Positions 34,969-44,413 are shown, counted from the stretch's first letter. The stretch: DNA of 50,652 nucleotides from Woeseiaceae bacterium (GCA_021773035.1 JAJFKU010000058.1:1-50652), one strand, 5' to 3'. Translations and numbers: made by a program. Notes: generated from the sequence alone by a model not told the origin.

Positions 34969-36435
34969 ATGTGGCGACCGGCGGAACGAATCAAATACAA
35001 ACCTGATCCAGGACTCTGGCCACCTGCCGAGGGTGCCGCTGCGTCCAGACTGTTCAGCCCCGTCGATGTTGGATCCTTGTCGCTGCCACAAAGGACCTGG
35101 GTTCCGGCAATGGTGCCGTGGCGAGCCACTGACGACGGCTTTGTAAGCGATGATGTCCTTGACTGGTATCGGCGTTTCGCCGAGGGACAGCCTGCGGCAT
35201 TGGTTGTCGAAGCCACGGGAATCAGAGACGTCCCCAGCGGGCCACTGCTGCGCATAGGCCACGATCGATTCATTCCCGGCTTGCAGCAACTGGCTGCAGT
35301 CGTTCGCGAAGCCAGCGGCGGGCGAACCAGGCTGTTCATTCAGCTGATCGATTTCCTGAGAATCAACCGGCGCCCGACCGCCGAGAAGTTTTTCCAGCAA
35401 CATCTGGCGATTACTTCCGATCATCGGGAGCGGCTCGGCGCAGGCTTGACGGACGCGGATATTCGGGAACAGTTGCAGGCAATGGACGACCAACGGTTGA
35501 TGAGTATTCTGACGCCACGCGAATTCTCGGATTATTCACGGGGGTATCGAGAGAAAGTTGACGACATGCACCTGCCGCATATCCGGGAGTTGCCGGAAAA
35601 ACTTCCGCCGTTGTTTGCGGCAGCCGCAGACCGGGCAAAACGTGCGGGTTTCGATGGGGTCGAGCTGCACTACGCCCATGCCTATACGATGGCGTCATTC
35701 ATTTCACCGAAGAACCACAGAGACGACGGTTTCGGCGGCGCAAAAGAAAACCGGGTGCGCCTGCCCCTTGATGTTTATACGGCCGTTCGTGCCACGGTCG
35801 GGGATGATTTTGTCGTCGGCTGCCGTTACCTGGCGAGCGATTGCATCGCCGAGGGTCTGACGGTGGACGATGCAGCCTTCATGGGTGTGCAGTTTGCCGC
35901 TGCCGGTATGGATTTTCTGTCGTTGTCCCGTGGCGGTAAATTCGAGGACGCGAAGCAACCAAAAGTCGGCGCCGCTGCGTATCCGTACACGGGCAAGAGC
36001 GGCTACGAGTGCATGCCACAGTACATATCCGATGAAGTCGGGCCCTTCGGGCGGAATGTAAGCGCGACAGCGGAGATACGACGGGTTGTTCGAGAGTCGG
36101 GGTTTGACGTGCCAATCGTATTGGCCGGTGGAATATACAGTTTCGGGCAGGCAGAGGCTGCGTTACGAAACGGTGACGCGGACATAATTGCCTCTGCACG
36201 ACAAACGCTCGCTGACCCCGATTGGTTTCTGAAAATGCACACCGGGTGTGGAGACGAAGTTCGGGTTTGCTTGTACACGAATTACTGCGAGGCGCTCGAT
36301 ACGAAACACAAACAAGTGACCTGCGAGCTGTGGGACCGGGAAGACCTGTCGGAGCCGGGCGTCAAGAGATCGCACGATGGGCGGCGGCGACTGATCGCTC
36401 CGCGGTGGAAGCAGCGTGAGCGGAAGGGCACCTGA
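34969..36435 (+). CDS. NADH:flavin oxidoreductase / old yellow enzyme family protein
   Basis: A 488-residue TIM-barrel FMN protein. The active-site pair reads VELHYAHAYTMASFISP, the usual HxxH of the family, followed by RDDGFGG and later an FMN-phosphate-binding GGI..ASARQTLADPDW. It lacks the long C-terminal iron-sulfur/FAD domains of 2,4-dienoyl-CoA reductase but has a short Cys-containing tail. It reduces activated C=C bonds. ATG 34969, 20 bp after operator K, is the first gene of the aromatic operon; its stop overlaps the CoA ligase start (TGATG). Substrate is probably an unsaturated cyclic ketone or oxindole-type intermediate. Confidence 0.85.
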   Translation: MWRPAERIKYKPDPGLWPPAEGAAASRLFSPVDVGSLSLPQRTWVPAMVPWRATDDGFVSDDVLDWYRRFAEGQPAALVVEATGIRDVPSGPLLRIGHDRFIPGLQQLAAVVREASGGRTRLFIQLIDFLRINRRPTAEKFFQQHLAITSDHRERLGAGLTDADIREQLQAMDDQRLMSILTPREFSDYSRGYREKVDDMHLPHIRELPEKLPPLFAAAADRAKRAGFDGVELHYAHAYTMASFISPKNHRDDGFGGAKENRVRLPLDVYTAVRATVGDDFVVGCRYLASDCIAEGLTVDDAAFMGVQFAAAGMDFLSLSRGGKFEDAKQPKVGAAAYPYTGKSGYECMPQYISDEVGPFGRNVSATAEIRRVVRESGFDVPIVLAGGIYSFGQAEAALRNGDADIIASARQTLADPDWFLKMHTGCGDEVRVCLYTNYCEALDTKHKQVTCELWDREDLSEPGVKRSHDGRRRLIAPRWKQRERKGT

Positions 36436-38042
36436 TGGCGGTGTCGAATACTATCTATGAAGTGTTTGTAGCAGCCGCGAGTGAGCATGCAACGCGGCCT
36501 TTCCTGCGTGCGCCGGCGAGTAGCACAAAGTCCTATGCTGCCGACGCGATCGAATACAGTTATAACGAGGCGATGCATGAGGTACAGCGACTCGCGGCAT
36601 CTTATCGAGACCTCGGCATCGGGCAGGGCGAGCGTGTGGCGATCGCCTACGACAGCCGTCTGGACGTCTATTTACATCTGCTGGCGCTAAACGCGTTGGG
36701 CGCAAGCCTGGTGCCGCTGAATATGACGGCCAGCGACCGGGAACTGCAGTATTTTCTACAACACAGCGATACGATCCTGATTACGGGGGCTGACGAATAT
36801 CTTGCACGACTCGCGGCGCTCGCGGATCGCCTGGACTCCGTTCGCGTCGTTCCGGGCGAGCAATTTACCGGGCGGCCTGAGGCAATTTCAGCGGTCGGTA
36901 CCGCAAAGACCGAAGCGGCACTGCTGTATACCTCCGGGACCACAGGCAAACCGAAAGGCTGCATGTTGTCGAACGAATACTTCGTGACCATGGGACGCGA
37001 GTACAACGCGCTCGGTGCTTACTGCGCAATCGGGCCTGACGATCGCCTGTTGACGCCGTTGCCGCCCAATCACATGAACGCGTTATCGACGTCGTTCATG
37101 GCGATGTTGATGTGCGGCGGTTGTGTGATCCAACTCGATCGATTCCACCCGCGGAGCTGGTGGCAGACCGTACGCGACGAAAAAGCGACGGTCATTCACT
37201 ATCTCGGCGTAATGCCCGCGATTCTCCTGACGTTTCCTGCTGATGACGGCGATCACCTGCAGGGCCAGGTTCGGTTCGGTTTCGGTGCCGGATCGGATCC
37301 GCGCCATCAGGCCGTGTTCGAATCGCGCTTCGGGTTTCCGCTGATCGAAGCCTGGGCGATGACCGAGTCCGGCGGCGGTGGAATGATCGTCGCCAATCGG
37401 GAACCTCGACATCTTGGCAAACGTTGTATTGGTCGTCCAATACGGTCTATGCAACTGCGTATCGTCGACAAGGACGACAACGACGTCGCAAGCGGGGCAG
37501 ATGGAGAACTGCTGGTGCGCAGCGCCGGCAGTGACCCCAGGGCGGGTTTTTTTGGCGGCTATTACAAGGACGAGGCCTCGACCGAAGAGGGTTGGAAGGG
37601 TGGCTGGTGGCACACGGGCGATGTCGTGCGCTGTGACGATCAGGGGCTGTTGTATTTCGTTGATCGTCGCAAAAATGTCATTCGCCGTAGCGGCGAAAAC
37701 ATCGCGGCGGTAGAAGTCGAGGCAGCGCTGTTAGCTTGCGATGCTGTCGACAATTGCGCGGTTACGGCAGTACCCGACGAGATCCGCGGAGACGAGGTTT
37801 TCGCCTACATCGTAGTGTCAGACATTGAGGATCGCAGTGATGTACTGGCGGAAAGGATATTCGATCACTGTAATTCCCAGCTGACTTACTTCAAGGCCCC
37901 CGGTTACATCGAATTCACCGAAGCACTGCCATTGACTGCCTCGCAAAAGATCAGCCGCGCCGAAGTCAAGCGACTGGCGCGCCTGGCGGTGGAGAATGGC
38001 AGTCCTGTGGATTTTCGCAGCAGGAAAAGGCGAGCGTCTTGA
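36435..38042 (+). CDS. AMP-forming acyl-CoA synthetase / CoA ligase
   Basis: A 535-residue ANL-superfamily ligase. P-loop YTSGTTGKPKG at 165-175, adenylate motif AWAMTESGG, hinge WWHTGDVVRCDDQG and RRKNVIRRSGENIA, and the C-terminal catalytic Lys in TASQKISR. It activates a carboxylic acid with ATP and CoA. Aryl-CoA ligases for anthranilate and benzoate belong to this superfamily, but the middle of the protein looks more like the crotonobetaine/long-chain type, so the acid could be an arylacetic acid such as an oxindole-acetate. Translation is coupled to its neighbours by TGATG and TTGA overlaps. Confidence 0.9.
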   Translation: MAVSNTIYEVFVAAASEHATRPFLRAPASSTKSYAADAIEYSYNEAMHEVQRLAASYRDLGIGQGERVAIAYDSRLDVYLHLLALNALGASLVPLNMTASDRELQYFLQHSDTILITGADEYLARLAALADRLDSVRVVPGEQFTGRPEAISAVGTAKTEAALLYTSGTTGKPKGCMLSNEYFVTMGREYNALGAYCAIGPDDRLLTPLPPNHMNALSTSFMAMLMCGGCVIQLDRFHPRSWWQTVRDEKATVIHYLGVMPAILLTFPADDGDHLQGQVRFGFGAGSDPRHQAVFESRFGFPLIEAWAMTESGGGGMIVANREPRHLGKRCIGRPIRSMQLRIVDKDDNDVASGADGELLVRSAGSDPRAGFFGGYYKDEASTEEGWKGGWWHTGDVVRCDDQGLLYFVDRRKNVIRRSGENIAAVEVEAALLACDAVDNCAVTAVPDEIRGDEVFAYIVVSDIEDRSDVLAERIFDHCNSQLTYFKAPGYIEFTEALPLTASQKISRAEVKRLARLAVENGSPVDFRSRKRRAS

Positions 38043-39223
38043 GCATCGGAGATAAACGTCAGCGCCAGGCTTATGACGGCATCGTCGTTGCAGCGCCCGT
38101 GAGCGTACCCTACGAGCGTTACTCACCGGAACCCGCGCATTGGTGGCTTGCTCGAGCGTTGTCAGGCCTGGGTTCCGCTTCCGGTGTTTCTCCGTCCGAT
38201 GTCGATGGTTTGTGTGTGTCGTCTTTCACGCTCTTCCCCGACACGGCCGTCGGCCTGACGCAGCACTTCGGACTGACACCACGCTGGCTGGATCATATTC
38301 CGACCGGCGGCGCGTCCGGAGTCATTGCGCTACGCAAGGCGGCACGTGCTGTGCAAAGCGGAGATGCCGGTATCGTGGCCTGCATCGCCGGCGATACCAA
38401 TCACGTCGACTCGTTTCGAGCGATGCTGACGAGCTTCAGCCGCTTTTCCCAGGACGCCTCGTATCCCTATGGTTCCGGTGGGCCCAACGGGAGTTTTGCG
38501 CTGATGACGCAGGACTACATGCACCAGTACGGCGTGCAAAAGAAACACTTCGGCAAGCTCTGTGTGGCGCAGCGCTCCAATGCCTTGCATTATCCTGACG
38601 CGCTAATGAAAACGCCGTTGACCATGGAGCAGTACATGAGCGCACGGCAGATTGCCGACCCCATAGTGCTCTTCGATTGTGTGATGCCGTGCGCCGGTGC
38701 GGAAGCTTTCCTGGTCATGCATGAAGATCAGGCGAAGGACATGAAGCTCCCTTTTGCTCGCATTTTGTCGACCATCGAAAGGCATAACGCCTACCCGGAC
38801 GACCCGGTGCAGACTCGCGGCGGCTGGTCGCTGGATAAAGACGAACTGTGGGAGCAATCCGGTGTCACACCCGCCGATGTCAGCCTGTTGCAGACCTATG
38901 ACGACTATCCCGTCGTCATCGCGATGCAGTTCGAGGACCTCGGTTTCTGCGAGAAGGGTGATGCCGGTGCATTCATTGCTGAGCATACGTTTACGTTCGA
39001 CGGATCGTTTCCACACAATACCTCGGGCGGCCAGCTGTCTGTCGGACAGGCTGGCGCGGCCGGTGGCTACCTGGGCCTGGTCGAGGCCATCCGGCAACTC
39101 ACCGGTGCCGCGCAACAAAACGCCGTAGCGGATGCGGAAATCGCCGCCGTTTCCGGTTTTGGGATGATTAACTTCGACCGCGGCCTGTGTTCGGCTGCCG
39201 CCATTCTGGCAAGGCAGGAATAA
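38039..39223 (+). CDS. Thiolase-like (SCP2-thiolase/Ltp-type) protein without thiolase catalytic residues
   Basis: A 394-residue thiolase-superfamily protein. The catalytic Cys position reads Gly91 (IPTGGASGV), the catalytic His of the GHPxG loop reads Gln337 (LSVGQAGAAGG), and the C-terminal CxG loop reads VSGFGMIN. The conserved TYDDYPVVIAMQFEDLGFC and PHNTSGG segments place it with SCP2-type thiolases and Ltp steroid retro-aldolases, which also work without the Cys. The next gene carries a DUF35 domain, the known partner of Ltp aldolases. The start is TTG 38039 by TTGA overlap. Best guess: retro-aldol cleavage of a tertiary beta-hydroxyacyl-CoA, releasing acetyl-CoA. Confidence 0.85.
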   Translation: MSIGDKRQRQAYDGIVVAAPVSVPYERYSPEPAHWWLARALSGLGSASGVSPSDVDGLCVSSFTLFPDTAVGLTQHFGLTPRWLDHIPTGGASGVIALRKAARAVQSGDAGIVACIAGDTNHVDSFRAMLTSFSRFSQDASYPYGSGGPNGSFALMTQDYMHQYGVQKKHFGKLCVAQRSNALHYPDALMKTPLTMEQYMSARQIADPIVLFDCVMPCAGAEAFLVMHEDQAKDMKLPFARILSTIERHNAYPDDPVQTRGGWSLDKDELWEQSGVTPADVSLLQTYDDYPVVIAMQFEDLGFCEKGDAGAFIAEHTFTFDGSFPHNTSGGQLSVGQAGAAGGYLGLVEAIRQLTGAAQQNAVADAEIAAVSGFGMINFDRGLCSAAAILARQE

Positions 39224-40476
39224 TGGTCGAACCCTTAAAAAAACCGCCGAAGAAGAATCCGCAGAAACGCACCGTGCTGCCAACCCTGCCGCCGTTCGCC
39301 CGGAGTCGTCGCGCGCTCGCGTTCACGGCGGCCGCTGCCGAAGGCCGGTTTGTCCTGCAACGCTGCGCCGACTGCGAATCGGTCTGCTACCCGGCAAGGG
39401 AAATATGCCCGAAGTGCTGGTCCCCGGCACTGCGCTGGGACGATATGCCGGACGGCGGGCAGATGATTGCGGAGACGACACTCAGAACCAGCATCAACAC
39501 CTATTTTCGCGAACGCATGCCGTGGCGTATCGGCACCGTACAACTGGATGCGGGACCCAGCGTGCTTGCGCATATTCACGGCGACGTCAACGAACGATCG
39601 CGGGTTCGTGTGATCGCGAGAACGGACAAATCAGGGCAGGGCGTCATGATCGCGCTGCCCGAAAAGGAGACACCCAATATGGCGGACGACCGACAACTGC
39701 GCACGTTGACCTGCGATCCGAAGTTTCGACGCGTACTGATTACCGACGGCAGGACCGAACTGGGTCAGGCCGCTGCAAAGGCGATGGTCGATGCCGGGGC
39801 ATCGATAATATTCGTCGGGATCGCGGAGAGTTGGCGGCCGTACCCGGGCAAGGAAGCGCTGGGAGCGTTGCCGGGTGTGGAGATTTTACCGCTCGACATT
39901 ACCGATACGATATCGGTGCAGGAACTGGCCGGCGAAATCGGCGGCAAGACAGACATACTGATCAATACAGCAGAGCATGTTCGACCGGGAGCATCGATGG
40001 AGCGCGATGGCGTGGTGACCGCGCGCGACGAGATGGAGGTTAACTACTTCGGTTTACTACGACTTATTCAGGCATTCGGTCCCGGCATGCGCGCCCGTGG
40101 CGCGGACGGCGACAACAGCGCCTGCGCCTGGGTCAATTTGCTGTCGGTTTACGCACTATCGAACTGGTCCGCTTACGGCACGACATCGGCCAGTCAGGCG
40201 GCGGCTTATTCGCTTAGTCAGTGCTTGCGGGCAGAGATGGCGGGCAGTGGCGTCAAGGTGGTGAACATCCTGTTTGGACCGCTGGACGAGTCCTGGCGGC
40301 AGCCGCTACCGCCGCCGAAGGTGACGCCGGAACGTCTCGCGCGGACGGTCGCCGAAACACTGCAGCAGGGTATTGAAACCGTCGCGCTTGGGCCGGTTGC
40401 CGAAGATGTTATGCGTCGCTTCAAAGAGGACCCGCTGGTCCTGGAACGCGAACTATCGCAAATTCAGCTGGGATAA
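39223..40476 (+). CDS. DUF35 (zinc ribbon + OB-fold) protein fused to a degenerate SDR domain
   Basis: A 417-residue fusion. Residues 1-30 are basic. A rubredoxin-like zinc ribbon follows with Cys48/Cys51 and Cys62/Cys65, then an OB-fold to about 145. From about 165 to the end lies an SDR-like Rossmann domain. The SDR part is altered: the glycine motif is LITDGRTELG, NNAG is INTAE, and Tyr318 is followed at +4 by Ser322 instead of Lys, so it is probably not a working dehydrogenase. DUF35 proteins bind acyl-CoA and partner thiolase-like enzymes; the gene overlaps the thiolase-like gene by 1 bp (TAATG). I infer a complex. Confidence 0.85.
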   Translation: MVEPLKKPPKKNPQKRTVLPTLPPFARSRRALAFTAAAAEGRFVLQRCADCESVCYPAREICPKCWSPALRWDDMPDGGQMIAETTLRTSINTYFRERMPWRIGTVQLDAGPSVLAHIHGDVNERSRVRVIARTDKSGQGVMIALPEKETPNMADDRQLRTLTCDPKFRRVLITDGRTELGQAAAKAMVDAGASIIFVGIAESWRPYPGKEALGALPGVEILPLDITDTISVQELAGEIGGKTDILINTAEHVRPGASMERDGVVTARDEMEVNYFGLLRLIQAFGPGMRARGADGDNSACAWVNLLSVYALSNWSAYGTTSASQAAAYSLSQCLRAEMAGSGVKVVNILFGPLDESWRQPLPPPKVTPERLARTVAETLQQGIETVALGPVAEDVMRRFKEDPLVLERELSQIQLG

Positions 40477-40479
40477 CAG

Positions 40480-41274
40480 ATGAGCAAGAGTAACAGGCTT
40501 TTAAACGAACTCGGGACGGCCCTGCTCGCGGGCGATATCGACACGGTCGACCTGACGCATACCCTCGATCCGGACTTTCCGGTCATGATTCTGCCGCCGG
40601 AGTTTGGCCAGTGTGCCCGCTTCCGGGTTGAGGAAGTTTCACGCTACGACGATCGGGGTCCGGCCTGGTATTGGCGCAACTTCAGCTGCGGCGAACATAC
40701 CGGGACGCACTTCGATGCGCCGGTGCACTGGATATCGGGCAAGGATCTGCCTGACGCGGCCGTCGACAGCATACCGCCCGAAGCGTTCGTAGGTCCTGTT
40801 TGTGTGCTCGATTGTTCCAGAGAGTCCGCCGCAGACGAGGACTTCCTGCTCACGCCCGAGTTCATCGAAGCCTGGGAGTCGAAACACGACACGATACCGG
40901 AGCAGAGCTGGGTGCTGATGAGGACCGACTGGTCCAGGCGCAGCGGTGCCGAGTATCTCAACATGCGCGAAGACGGCGCGCACACGCCAGGCCCCAATAG
41001 CGACGCGATGCAGTTCCTGATCGACGAACGCAATATTCGCGGTTTCGGTACCGAGACGGTAGGCACGGATGCCGGCCAGGCGACGCACCTCAGTCCGCCG
41101 TACCCGGCGCATTACCTGCTGCATGGTGCCAATCGCTACGGTCTGCAATGTCTTGCGAATCTCGACAAGGTACCGCCAACCGGCGCGATCCTGGTTTGTC
41201 CGCCGCTTAAGATCAAGCACGGTTCAGGCAGCCCACTGAGAGTGCTGGCCCTTGTCGACAGGCGCCCGGCATGA
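40480..41274 (+). CDS. Cyclase-family metal-dependent hydrolase (isatin hydrolase/KynB-like)
   Basis: A 264-residue protein of the cyclase family (PF04199-type). The metal-binding signature is complete: His73, His77, Asp79 and His83 in EHTGTHFDAPVHW. Characterised members are kynurenine formamidase and isatin hydrolase, both opening aromatic amides with Mn or Zn. The gene follows the thiolase-like/DUF35 pair and precedes an SDR and the anthraniloyl-CoA-type monooxygenase. Isatin to isatinate fits this setting; kynurenine formamidase is less likely as no tryptophan dioxygenase or kynureninase gene is present. ATG 40480; the stop overlaps the next ATG. Confidence 0.88.
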   Translation: MSKSNRLLNELGTALLAGDIDTVDLTHTLDPDFPVMILPPEFGQCARFRVEEVSRYDDRGPAWYWRNFSCGEHTGTHFDAPVHWISGKDLPDAAVDSIPPEAFVGPVCVLDCSRESAADEDFLLTPEFIEAWESKHDTIPEQSWVLMRTDWSRRSGAEYLNMREDGAHTPGPNSDAMQFLIDERNIRGFGTETVGTDAGQATHLSPPYPAHYLLHGANRYGLQCLANLDKVPPTGAILVCPPLKIKHGSGSPLRVLALVDRRPA

Positions 41275-41993
41275 GTAAGGTTGCTATCGTCACGGGTGCC
41301 AGTGCCGGCATTGGTAAAAGCATCTGCCAACACTTGCTGGAGCGTGACTACGAAGTGATAAACCTGTCGCGACGCGAATCCGGCTACTCGCACCCGAAGC
41401 TGCTTGACGTGGCTGTCGATCTCGCCGACGTCGATGCGACAAAGGCGGTTATGGACGACCTGAGCGCGCGCTTTGAAATCACCAATATCATCCACAATGC
41501 CGGCGTTATTCGACCGGCGCTGCTCGAAGATGTCGATCTGCACGATGTCGGATATCTTGCGCGGCTGCATATGCACGCTGGAATCAGCCTGCTGCAGGGC
41601 GCACTACCGGCCATGAAGAAGGCGGCCTTTGGCCGCGTGGTAGTTATCGGATCGCGCGCCATGCTCGGGCTCGAAACTCGAACGGCCTATGCGGCGACGA
41701 AGGCTGCGCAGATCGGCATGGTACGTACCTGGGCGCTGGAACTGGGGCCGCACGGGATCACCGTGAACGCTGTCGCCCCGGGGCCCGTCGTTACCGATAT
41801 GTTCACTGACGTTGTGCCGGAGGACAGTGACAAGGCGGACAAGATCGCAGCGTCCCTCCCGGTACGCCGCCTCGGCCGGCCAGACGATATCGCGCGGGCG
41901 ACGCTGTTTTTTTTACACCCTGAAAACGGTTTCGTCACCGGGCAGACCTTATTCGCCTGCGGCGGTGCGAGTCTGGGCTCGCTGTCCTTGTAA
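41271..41993 (+). CDS. SDR-family oxidoreductase
   Basis: A 240-residue classical SDR: TGASAGIG near residues 8-15, HNAG in place of NNAG, the active-site segment VVIGSRAMLGLETRTAYAATK with Tyr and Lys intact, and a C-terminal FVTGQTLFACGG. ATG 41271 overlaps the hydrolase stop (ATGA). The gene precedes the CoA-monooxygenase/reductase by 19 bp. It may oxidise a hydroxyl in the ring-derived CoA ester or reduce a keto group of an oxindole intermediate; the sequence does not decide. Confidence 0.88.
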   Translation: MSKVAIVTGASAGIGKSICQHLLERDYEVINLSRRESGYSHPKLLDVAVDLADVDATKAVMDDLSARFEITNIIHNAGVIRPALLEDVDLHDVGYLARLHMHAGISLLQGALPAMKKAAFGRVVVIGSRAMLGLETRTAYAATKAAQIGMVRTWALELGPHGITVNAVAPGPVVTDMFTDVVPEDSDKADKIAASLPVRRLGRPDDIARATLFFLHPENGFVTGQTLFACGGASLGSLSL

Positions 41994-42012
41994 TGGTGCT
42001 TCGGAGTAGTCA

Positions 42013-44400
42013 ATGAAAATCATCTGTCTCGGCGGTGGGCCCGCATCGCTGTATTTTTCGATCCTGATGAAAAAGGCGAACCCGGAACACGATATCACCG
42101 TGCTTGAGCGCGGGAGTCGAGCTTCGACCTGGGGGTTCGGTGTCGTGTTCTCGGACGATACGCTAAAGGGATTCATGGAGGCGGATGCGCCAAGCTATAA
42201 GCGTATCGTCGAAGAGTTCGCTTACTGGGGGGGCGTCAATACCACTATTCACGGCAAGACCATCAATTCGCAAGGGCATGGCTTTTGTGGCATGTCGCGC
42301 CTTACGCTGCTGAATATTTTTCACGACCGTTGTGATGAACTGGGAGTGAAACTGAGATTCGAGACAGATATCGAAAGCGTCGCGGAACTCGGGCCTGAAA
42401 ACTACGACCTGGTCGTCGCCGGCGATGGTATTTCGTCGATCATCCGTGAGACTTACCGCGACGAATTTGGCACCAGCGTCGATATGCGGGCGAACAAGTT
42501 CTGCTGGCTTGCGACCACGAAGTCGCTGGATGACTTCAGCTTCATTTTCAAGGAAAACGAACACGGCTGGTGGTGGGTACACGCCTACCGCTACGAAGAA
42601 GGCATGACCACCTGGATTGTTGAATGCAGCGATGCGACGTGGCGCTCGGCCGGTATGGACAATCTCAGTGAGGAGCAGAACAAAGTCTTCTGCGAAGAAC
42701 TGTTTGCCGATGAGCTGGAGGGCCACAGCCTCATCACGAATCGATCTGTCTGGCGAACTTTTCCAGTGATTCGAAACGAGCGCCTGTTCCACAAGAACAT
42801 CGTGCTGATGGGTGACGCGGTTCGATCCGCACATTTCAGTATCGGCTCCGGTACGAAACTTGCGATGGAAGACGCTATTGCTTTGACGGAGTGCTTTGAC
42901 GGGGCTTCGGACGACGTCGCCAAAGCGCTGGAGCTCTACCAGGAAACCCGCAAGATCGAGGCAGACAAACTGCAGCGCACGGCTGTTGTCAGCCTGAGCT
43001 GGTTCGAGCACATAGATCGCTACGCTGCAGTTCAGGAAGCTGAGCAGTTCACCTACAACATGATGTGTCGATCAAAGCGGATTACTTACGAAAACCTGCG
43101 CATGCGCGATCCGGATTACATCGCATCGGTCGACCGGTGGTTTGCCGGCTACGCGAAACGAACAACGGGACTGCAGGACATCGATACCGATAAACCGGTC
43201 GTGCCGGTGTTTCAACCGTTCAGGATTGGCGCACTGCGACTCGAGAATCGCATTCAGCTGTCTGCGATGTGCCAATACTGCGCGGAAGAGGGGAATCCGA
43301 CGGACTGGCACCTGGTTCACTATGGGTCGCGAGCCGTCGGTGGTGCCGGGCTGATTAATTCGGAAATGATCTGTACGGCTCCCGATGCCCGAATAACGCC
43401 CGGATGCGCCGGATTGTGGAACGATGAGCAAACGGCGAAATGGTCACGGATCGTCGACTTTGTGCACGCCAACAGTCAGGCCAAAATCTGTGCACAGATC
43501 GGGCATGCGGGTCGTAAGGGAGCGACCTGCGTTCCGTGGGACGGGGGTATGGACCAGCCGCTTGCTGATGGCGCCTGGGAAATTGTTGCCCCGTCCGCGC
43601 TACCCTATTTGTCGAACAGTGTTGCGCCGCGCGAGCTGGATGAAGCCGAGATGGCGGCCATCATAGAAGACTTTGTGCGTGCGGCGGCAAACGCTGATCG
43701 AGCCGGCTTCGATATGGTCGAGGTTCATTTGGCGCATGGTTATCTGTTGTCGGGTTTTATCAGTCCTTGTACAAACAAGCGAAGCGACGAGTACGGTGGT
43801 GACATCGAGAACCGGATGCGCTTCCCACTGCGGGTTGTCGATGCGGTAAGAGCGGTGTTGCCATCCGATAAGCCGGTGTCGGTACGCATTTCAGCTACCG
43901 ATTGGGTCGATGGCGGCTTGACAGAGAGCGATATGCTGGCGATGGCTACGATGCTGAAAACCGCAGGGGTCGAAGTGATCAACGTGTCTACCGGCCAGGT
44001 GACGAAAGACGAGGATCCCATCTATGGTCGTATGTTCCAGGCACCGTTCGCAGACCAGATTCGCAACGAAGTCGGAATCGCGACGATTGTCGCCGGTAAC
44101 ATCAGCACGATGGATCAGGCCAATACGCTGATCGCTGCCGGCCGAACTGACATCGTTGCGATGGGGCGTCCGATCATGAACGATCCCAGTATCGTGCTTT
44201 CCGCAGCGGCACATTATGGCCATGACAATCAGTACTGGCCGCCGCAGTATCAATCCGGCAAGCCACTCGCGGAGGCGCTTGCCGACACCGCCAATGAAGA
44301 AATGAGGGACCTGCGCGCCGACGCGAAACCACCGAATCCGCGTGCCGCGCTGGCGATTGCCGTGGCAAGAGGCGAGGTACTCATGAGCGGCCCAAAGTAG
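42013..44400 (+). CDS. Bifunctional aryl-CoA monooxygenase/reductase (anthraniloyl-CoA / salicylyl-CoA 5-hydroxylase type)
   Basis: A 795-residue two-domain flavoenzyme. Residues 1 to about 380 form a class-A FAD monooxygenase (LGGGPASLYFSILMKK at 6-21, MGDAVRSAHFSIGSGTKLAMEDA). From about 395 to the end runs an old-yellow-enzyme domain (RIGALRLENRIQLSAMCQY, then VEVHLAHGYLLSGFISP). This architecture is that of 2-aminobenzoyl-CoA monooxygenase/reductase, which hydroxylates and reduces anthraniloyl-CoA to a non-aromatic 2-amino-5-oxo-cyclohexene-carboxyl-CoA; near relatives hydroxylate salicylyl-CoA. ATG 42013 follows GGAG. With a Rid protein, hydratase, SDR and acyl-CoA dehydrogenase in the same window, the anthraniloyl-CoA reading is favoured. 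Confidence 0.92.
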   Translation: MKIICLGGGPASLYFSILMKKANPEHDITVLERGSRASTWGFGVVFSDDTLKGFMEADAPSYKRIVEEFAYWGGVNTTIHGKTINSQGHGFCGMSRLTLLNIFHDRCDELGVKLRFETDIESVAELGPENYDLVVAGDGISSIIRETYRDEFGTSVDMRANKFCWLATTKSLDDFSFIFKENEHGWWWVHAYRYEEGMTTWIVECSDATWRSAGMDNLSEEQNKVFCEELFADELEGHSLITNRSVWRTFPVIRNERLFHKNIVLMGDAVRSAHFSIGSGTKLAMEDAIALTECFDGASDDVAKALELYQETRKIEADKLQRTAVVSLSWFEHIDRYAAVQEAEQFTYNMMCRSKRITYENLRMRDPDYIASVDRWFAGYAKRTTGLQDIDTDKPVVPVFQPFRIGALRLENRIQLSAMCQYCAEEGNPTDWHLVHYGSRAVGGAGLINSEMICTAPDARITPGCAGLWNDEQTAKWSRIVDFVHANSQAKICAQIGHAGRKGATCVPWDGGMDQPLADGAWEIVAPSALPYLSNSVAPRELDEAEMAAIIEDFVRAAANADRAGFDMVEVHLAHGYLLSGFISPCTNKRSDEYGGDIENRMRFPLRVVDAVRAVLPSDKPVSVRISATDWVDGGLTESDMLAMATMLKTAGVEVINVSTGQVTKDEDPIYGRMFQAPFADQIRNEVGIATIVAGNISTMDQANTLIAAGRTDIVAMGRPIMNDPSIVLSAAAHYGHDNQYWPPQYQSGKPLAEALADTANEEMRDLRADAKPPNPRAALAIAVARGEVLMSGPK

Positions 44401-44413
44401 GAGGAGCTTTCCG

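Noticed and set aside
38039..39223. Canonical acetyl-CoA acetyltransferase (thiolase)
   Set aside because: The nucleophilic Cys, the His and the second Cys positions are all replaced.
42013..44400. Salicylate-to-gentisyl-CoA pathway as the main role
   Set aside because: The monooxygenase type allows it, but no gentisate-type ring-cleavage dioxygenase is visible, while Rid, hydratase and acyl-CoA dehydrogenase genes fit the anthraniloyl-CoA route better. Not excluded.
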